Positions 59,743-64,000 of a stretch of DNA of 64,000 nucleotides are shown here, in pieces. Where the stretch lies: assembly GCF_003664125.1 (NCBI RefSeq), contig NZ_RCCP01000001.1, positions 1 to 64,000 of the forward strand, read 5' to 3'. The stretch is from Planococcus citreus. Its GTDB lineage: Bacteria > Bacillota > Bacilli > Bacillales_A > Planococcaceae. How positions within the stretch are numbered: the stretch's first letter is position 1; every line of letters starts with the position of its first letter. Both the position numbers and the translations under genes were made by a program. The notes beneath the pieces are model-generated. The model worked only from the letters and a program-made list of their open reading frames with translations. It was not told the origin of the DNA and searched no databases.

Positions 59743-60756
59743 TTGAAAAAATGGCTTTTCCCCGGGATTCTCGCAGCAGCACTTGCCGGATGCAGCAATG
59801 GGCCGGCGAATCCCGATGAAGCGACCGCACCTGCAGATGTGATTGCGACAGACCTTGAAGCCCCTTGGTCAATCAACAAGCAAGGAGACGCTTTCTATAT
59901 ATCAGAACGCCCAGGCACAGTCGCTTATATCGATGCCGAAGGAAAGTTGGAACGCCAGGATGTCAATTTCTCTTCGCCTTTGTCTTCGGCTTCTGAAGCC
60001 GGATTTCTCGGATTTGTGCTGAAGCCTGATTTTGATGACTCACAGGAAGCTTACGGCTATTATGTCTATGAAGATAATGGCAATACTTATAATAAAATTG
60101 CGGAATTCCAATTGGACGGCGGCAGCTGGTCGGAAACGGCCGTCCTCTTGTCAGGTATCCCGACAGGCAATGTCCATCACGGCGGCCGGTTAGAATTCAG
60201 TGAAGACGGCACGCTGTATGCCACAATCGGAGACGCATCCGAACCCGATCTTGCCCAGGATCCCGCTTCAGTCAACGGCAAGATTCTCCGTCTCAACGAA
60301 TTCAATGAATTTGAAATCTATTCGCTCGGCCACCGCAACCCCCAAGGCTTGGCGTGGGATGGGGAGACGATGTATGCAGCGGAACATGGGCAATCCGCGA
60401 ACGATGAAATCAATATCATCGAACAGGACGCCAATTATGGCTGGCCCGATATCGAAGGGGAAGAAACGGCTGATGGGTTAGAAGCGCCGTTTGTCACGAG
60501 TGGTGCAGATGATACGTGGGCACCTAGCGGGATCGATTTTCACGACGGTGCGCTGTATATCGCAGCACTTCGAGGTACAGCGATCAAAGTGATGGACCCG
60601 GAATCGGCAGAAGTCACCGATTCCATCGAAGGATACGGCCGCATCCGCGACGTTTATTCTGACGGCAACGATTTGTATTTCATCACGAATAATACCGATG
60701 GCCGGGGCACCCCGACTGAAGGCGACGACAAATTGTATATTTTAAATGAACAATAA
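59743..60756 (+). CDS. PQQ-type glucose/sorbosone dehydrogenase family lipoprotein
   Basis: A 337-residue six-bladed beta-propeller lipoprotein (lipobox LAGC at about residues 13-16). Family marks: APWSINKQGDAFYISERPG, the HHGGRLEFSEDGTLYATIGD block with the catalytic-type His, and NDEINIIEQDANYGWPDIEG. Related enzymes oxidise sugars with PQQ; many Gram-positive members have unproven cofactor use. It starts with TTG behind AAAGGAGG; the longer in-frame start overlaps this ribosome site. Confidence 0.85.
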   Translation: MKKWLFPGILAAALAGCSNGPANPDEATAPADVIATDLEAPWSINKQGDAFYISERPGTVAYIDAEGKLERQDVNFSSPLSSASEAGFLGFVLKPDFDDSQEAYGYYVYEDNGNTYNKIAEFQLDGGSWSETAVLLSGIPTGNVHHGGRLEFSEDGTLYATIGDASEPDLAQDPASVNGKILRLNEFNEFEIYSLGHRNPQGLAWDGETMYAAEHGQSANDEINIIEQDANYGWPDIEGEETADGLEAPFVTSGADDTWAPSGIDFHDGALYIAALRGTAIKVMDPESAEVTDSIEGYGRIRDVYSDGNDLYFITNNTDGRGTPTEGDDKLYILNEQ

Positions 60757-60786
60757 AAAAGCGGAGACCAGTGTCTCCGCTTTTTT
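60755..60786. terminator. Terminator of the sugar dehydrogenase gene
   Basis: AAAAAAGCGGAGAC-cagt-GTCTCCGCTTTTTT, a 14-bp perfect stem. It abuts the left end of repeat copy 3; here no second terminator copy is found on the other side. Confidence 0.9.
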
Positions 60787-61020
60787 CTGCTTTTCTAGAA
60801 AGGTAAGAAGCCGTATTTTCCGAAGCTTGTCGCTCGCTTTCCGTGGGCTCGCGCCCAAGCCTCCTCAGCCGCTATGCGCCTTGCGGGGTCTCGGTCGTCT
60901 CGCTGATCCACTGGAGTCGAGCGAACGCTTCTCCAAATACTTGGACAGGACATTAATTTTGATATATTGAATAGGTAATCTCCTTTTGATTCATAGCCGA
61001 TCACAGACTTCTTCAACACT
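60787..61020 (+). repeat. Interspersed repeat element, copy 3 (234 bp)
   Basis: Same element as copies 1 and 2: GCTCGCTTTCCGTGGGCTCG, CCAAGCCTCCTCAGCCGCTA, GGAGTCGAGCGAACGCTTCTC and the end ACAGACTTCTTCAACACT. It lies between convergent genes next to a terminator, and has no internal gene. Confidence 0.85.
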
Positions 61021-61031
61021 ATTGTTCATTA

Positions 61032-61529
61032 CTACAGCTTCAACACCATCAACAACTCATCGATATAACGGCTGTCTGCCTTCTGGGCATTCGGCGTGAT
61101 GCCGATGCGCTGAAAGCCGGATCGTTCGTAAAAACGGATGGCACGCGGGTTGGCAGAATTGACGGCAAGTTCGAGCTGCTCGAGCCCATCCCATTCCCTT
61201 GCAAATGCCAGCAACTGATCAAAAAGCGTGGACGCAACTCCTGTCCCTCTCGTTTCTTCCGCTGCATAGACGGCAAGTACTTCAGCTCGATGGCCGGTCT
61301 TCTTCCCCGACAATCTGAGCAGCGTCATCATGGCGAGCAAACGGCCTTCATCGTATGCACCGAATGTCACAGCTGAAGGATTGACGAGATTTTTAGCGGT
61401 CGCACTTACCGGCCTTTGGCTTGCTTCATTGAAATCAGTCGAAAACGCATCGGCATTTGTCTGCAATGCCGTCAAGCGTAGTTCCCGGTATTGTTCAGCA
61501 TCTTCTTCTGTTAATCGGCGATAGTCCAT
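61032..61529 (-). CDS. GNAT family N-acetyltransferase
   Basis: A 165-residue acetyl-CoA-dependent transferase. Core: AEVLAVYAAEETRGTGVAS (acetyl-CoA pyrophosphate loop), then LELAVNSANPRAIRFYERSG, typical of RimI-like GNATs. The ATG with AAGG 10 bases upstream was chosen. Substrate unknown. It is 16 bases after the MccF-type gene in an apparent three-gene operon. Confidence 0.85.
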   Translation of the reverse strand: MDYRRLTEEDAEQYRELRLTALQTNADAFSTDFNEASQRPVSATAKNLVNPSAVTFGAYDEGRLLAMMTLLRLSGKKTGHRAEVLAVYAAEETRGTGVASTLFDQLLAFAREWDGLEQLELAVNSANPRAIRFYERSGFQRIGITPNAQKADSRYIDELLMVLKL

Positions 61530-61545
61530 GGCATTCATCCTTTCT

Positions 61546-62556
61546 TTAACGGAATTCCTGGACGACACGCCCTTTTCCATCGTCAACGTGGAAAATCGCG
61601 TGCGCCCCGTTGACCAATATCACTTGCGGAGGCTGATGGCCGATGTCGGCATCATATACAATGGGAACTTTTAATTGCTCCGCCAGTTCTTGGTACACCA
61701 TCTCCGCAGTATAGCCTTGAACGGCATCGTTCGCTTCGCTTCTGCCGAAGACGATTCCTGAACAATTGTCGAACCAGCCTGCATATTTCATCTGCAGCAA
61801 ACTGCGCTTTAAATCCGGTGTGTTCATTTCGCAGTTTTCCAAGAACCAGACGACTGGCTCCCCTGAAATGAATTTCTTCCGGAAAGCATCCACGTCACCG
61901 TATGGCGTACCGATCAGGTGGCGGATCACGTCGATGCATCCGCCGAGAAGACGGCCTTCCAGCCGTTCAGCTTGTCCCGATACGGTTTTCCATTCGGTCG
62001 GCTCGGTCAAATTGAAAACGCCAGGAGACGGCTTGTCATGGCTCCAATTTTTTTGGTATCGCTCAGAAGAGACTTGTTTAATGACCGTGCCTTTCGTCGA
62101 AGACAGCACATCCACCCAGCGCGCAGTAGTCGGATCGGTTTCACTGCCGCGCAAGTCGACGATATTGGTGCCATGTGCTGTCGCGATCCCGGTGTTCAAG
62201 GTGATTGTCAAGGCCAGCAAGCTGACATCCGAATACCCAAGAAGCCATTTCGGCGTGAACTTCTTGAAGTCCAGATGCTCCAGCACTTCCAATAACAGCT
62301 CCCCACCCCACGGTGGGATGATAGCGTCGACTGTGGAATCCCGCCAAATGCTGAGGAGTTCTTTTGCGCGGATGGCTGCAGGCGACGACTTCGCTTCTTT
62401 TTGGGTCCAGGCATTCGCCGTAGTTTTGATAGCAAATCCTTGCTTCTCCAACTGGGCTGTAGCTCCTTCAAGCAAATGATGAAGTTCTTCGGACACCCCT
62501 GAAGAAGGTGCCGTAATGCCGATGGTTCTTAACGCTCGATCGGGATAGCGGATCAT
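61546..62556 (-). CDS. S66 family LD-carboxypeptidase, MccF type
   Basis: A 336-residue serine peptidase of the S66 family. The nucleophile is in LLGYSDVSLL, and later parts include LEGRLLGGCIDVIRHLIGT and ILVNGAHA. MccF cleaves microcin C-like aminoacyl nucleotides, while LdcA relatives trim peptidoglycan tetrapeptides; length and pattern fit MccF better. CTCCTCC (minus strand GGAGGAGAG) precedes the ATG. It sits in one operon with a small TM protein and a GNAT. Confidence 0.87.
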   Translation of the reverse strand: MIRYPDRALRTIGITAPSSGVSEELHHLLEGATAQLEKQGFAIKTTANAWTQKEAKSSPAAIRAKELLSIWRDSTVDAIIPPWGGELLLEVLEHLDFKKFTPKWLLGYSDVSLLALTITLNTGIATAHGTNIVDLRGSETDPTTARWVDVLSSTKGTVIKQVSSERYQKNWSHDKPSPGVFNLTEPTEWKTVSGQAERLEGRLLGGCIDVIRHLIGTPYGDVDAFRKKFISGEPVVWFLENCEMNTPDLKRSLLQMKYAGWFDNCSGIVFGRSEANDAVQGYTAEMVYQELAEQLKVPIVYDADIGHQPPQVILVNGAHAIFHVDDGKGRVVQEFR

Positions 62557-62568
62557 CGTCTCTCCTCC

Positions 62569-62778
62569 TTACCAATTGATATAATTGAACAATACATAAA
62601 CGATGCCCAGCAGTAAAGCGGCTCCAAAACCGGTTAATACGACATGGACCAAACCGTCTACCAATAGATTCGGCTGCTTGTCGAGACGCTTGCCTTTGAA
62701 CTGTGAAAAATCCGGCGGCGTTTCTTTTAAATTGCGTTGCTGTATGGACAGGTCATTTTCCTCGAATTGTTTGCTCAT
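62569..62778 (-). CDS. Small single-TM protein of unknown function
   Basis: A 69-residue protein with a charged N-terminal half and one C-terminal membrane helix (about residues 42-66, HVVLTGFGAALLLGIVYVLF). It lies 12 bases upstream of the MccF-type gene and probably leads that operon. No family recognised. Confidence 0.6.
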   Translation of the reverse strand: MSKQFEENDLSIQQRNLKETPPDFSQFKGKRLDKQPNLLVDGLVHVVLTGFGAALLLGIVYVLFNYINW

Positions 62779-62950
62779 ATATATACACCCCTATAATTTA
62801 ACATTTTTAAATTATTTTTCTTTTTACAATTATACTAAAAATTGTGCCAAGAAAACATGCTAGTTTTTTGCATCATATCCTATATTTTGGCTATAGCCCG
62901 ATTTTTCGGGTATAGAGTTTAGGTAGCCATATTTTAAGGAGGAAATTGAA

Positions 62951-63595
62951 ATGAAAACACTCGTAATCGGAGCAAACGGCAAGATTGGACAGCATTTGGT
63001 GCGCCTGCTTGCGAAACATCCGGATCACACAGTGAAAGCGATGATCCGCAAATCCGAACAACGCCCGTTTTTTGAAGAGCTGAAAGCGGAAACAGTGGTG
63101 GCAAGCCTCGAAGGAAGCGTGGAAGAACTGCAAAAAGCGATGGCTGACTGCGATGCAGTGGTCTTCACAGCTGGCAGCGGCGCTTCGACCGGTGCAGACA
63201 AAACGATGACCGTTGATTTAGACGGCGCGGCAAAGGCGGTTGAAGCCGCAGAACTAGCCGGCATCGATCGCTTCATCATGGTCAGCGCCATCCATGCCGA
63301 TGACCGCTCCCATTGGACCAAGGAAATGACGCCGTACTATATCGCTAAACACCACGCCGATCGCATCTTGCAATCGAGCAGCTTGGCGTATACAATCGTC
63401 CGGCCCGGCTTATTGACAGACGATCCGGGAACTGGGCAAATTGCCGCCGCCGGGAAACTCGATCCCGGCAGCATTCCGAGAGAAGACGTCGCAGCTGTTA
63501 TCGTCGCGTGCCTCGAATCCAATGACCTCACAGACAAAGTATTCGAGTTGACTTCAGGCGACAGCCAAATCGAAGACGCCTTGAAAAATATTTGA
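62951..63595 (+). CDS. NAD(P)-binding SDR/NmrA-type oxidoreductase
   Basis: A 214-residue Rossmann-fold protein: VIGANGKIGQHLVRLL (dinucleotide loop), DAVVFTAGSG, and IVRPGLLTDDPGTG. It resembles B. subtilis YhfK-like proteins annotated as sugar-nucleotide epimerases or NAD(P)H-binding proteins. The typical YxxxK catalytic pair is weak here (YYIAKHHAD). AAGGAGG precedes the ATG. Substrate unknown. Confidence 0.85.
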   Translation: MKTLVIGANGKIGQHLVRLLAKHPDHTVKAMIRKSEQRPFFEELKAETVVASLEGSVEELQKAMADCDAVVFTAGSGASTGADKTMTVDLDGAAKAVEAAELAGIDRFIMVSAIHADDRSHWTKEMTPYYIAKHHADRILQSSSLAYTIVRPGLLTDDPGTGQIAAAGKLDPGSIPREDVAAVIVACLESNDLTDKVFELTSGDSQIEDALKNI

Positions 63596-63603
63596 TAAAA
63601 CGC

Positions 63604-63638
63604 AAAAGCAGGTGAAGATTTTCTCTTCACCTGCTTTT
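63604..63638. terminator. Terminator after the SDR gene
   Basis: AAAGCAGGTGAAGA pairs with TCTTCACCTGCTTT, followed by T run, between convergent genes. Confidence 0.88.
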
Positions 63639-63639
63639 T

Positions 63640-63897
63640 TCACGCTTTTGTATACTCCTGGCCTTTCCAATTACGGTAGCCGATTACTGCTTGGAAAACG
63701 AATGCGATCGAACAGACCACAATCGCGATATAGCCGAGCATCGTAATCGGCTGCATCAAAATCGACTGAACGACAAGCAATAGCATCAAAGCCGCGATTC
63801 CGAAATTGACGATATAGGGTTTATCATAGTATTTCTTCGACGCGATCCCGACAAAAACCGCCACCCCGATAATTGCGATAAACAACAACATATCCAT
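63640..63897 (-). CDS. Small membrane protein of unknown function
   Basis: An 85-residue protein with three membrane segments (about residues 3-19, 27-47, 53-71) and a basic C-terminal tail. The ATG behind AAAAAAGG was chosen over an upstream in-frame ATG that lacks a ribosome site. The last 100 bases of the window hold no further gene that I can support. Confidence 0.55.
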   Translation of the reverse strand: MDMLLFIAIIGVAVFVGIASKKYYDKPYIVNFGIAALMLLLVVQSILMQPITMLGYIAIVVCSIAFVFQAVIGYRNWKGQEYTKA

Positions 63898-64000
63898 TGA
63901 ATTCCATCCTTTTTTGAAAGATTGAGTCATTTTCTAACATCAACTACAGCTACTATAGCATAATTCACATCCGGAAAGCGGCTTGCTTTCGGCTGAGACG

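Noticed and set aside
60746-61033. Inverted AATGAACAATA at both sides of repeat copy 3
   Set aside because: Eleven bases around the two stop codons match in inverted orientation. The other two copies show nothing like it, so it is probably chance or local conversion.
1-64000. CRISPR arrays, tRNA and rRNA genes
   Set aside because: No regularly spaced repeats and no cloverleaf or rRNA-like sequence were noticed anywhere in the window.

Overview
The window looks like a chromosomal segment of a mid-GC Gram-positive from the Bacillales. Planococcus or a close relative (Planococcaceae) is my best guess. The reasons are the Bacillus-like gene neighbourhoods (ypjP-ypiP-yphP, ypgR-ypgQ, ypeQ-ypdP-ypdQ, thyA-dfrA-plsC, ypmR-ypmS-msrA-msrB-yozE), strong AGGAGG ribosome sites, frequent TTG/GTG starts, a Staphylococcus-type MurG and a Spo0M-like protein much shorter than the B. 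subtilis one. The genus is an inference, since there is no rRNA or tRNA in the window.

Layout: 1-11 kb holds the end of a (methyl)citrate synthase gene, selO, a TPP riboswitch with ykoF, an AI-2E-type permease, an LCP cell-wall ligase, msrA, a CynX/NimT exporter and a YkpA-type ABC-F ATPase. 11-17 kb holds two cold-shock-domain genes, one with a striking leader hairpin, an xpaC-telA operon behind an ECF(SigW)-type promoter, and a vWA/MoxR pair (yojO-yojN). 17-31 kb holds dedA, odhAB, a PAS-GGDEF protein, dapF, murG, a MATE exporter, a CobW GTPase, a CtpA-type protease and deoD. 31-39.4 kb is the yozE-msrB-msrA-ypmS-ypmR-degV-plsC-dfrA-thyA-ypjP-ypiP-yphP block, nearly all on the minus strand.

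From about 39.4 to 48.1 kb an AT-rich island interrupts this conserved order. It carries nonsense-mutated YolD-like, YozE-like and Xpf-like phage genes, a phage XtrA-like gene, two tandem single-TM genes translationally coupled to XtrA or to a leftover XtrA tail, a TM-GAF protein with a small partner, and two IS3-family elements (one looks intact, one dead). It is bracketed by two versions of the start of a bacilliredoxin gene, so it is probably a decayed prophage-like insertion. No integrase, capsid or terminase gene remains.

48-64 kb returns to core genes: a glyoxalase-fold protein, a K+ channel, cvfC/ypgR, a Uup/YfmR-type ABC-F, an HD hydrolase, cspD, an ATP-grasp ligase with an unrecognised 654-residue partner, ypeQ-ypdP-ypdQ, a PQQ-type sugar dehydrogenase lipoprotein and an MccF-type peptidase with a GNAT acetyltransferase.

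Three copies of an approximately 235-bp interspersed element (13.98, 37.83 and 60.79 kb) all sit between convergent genes at intrinsic terminators. In two of the three the whole terminator (33-37 bp) is duplicated on the two sides. That element and the XtrA-linked tandem cassettes are the most unusual things I found, followed by the ATP-grasp pair.
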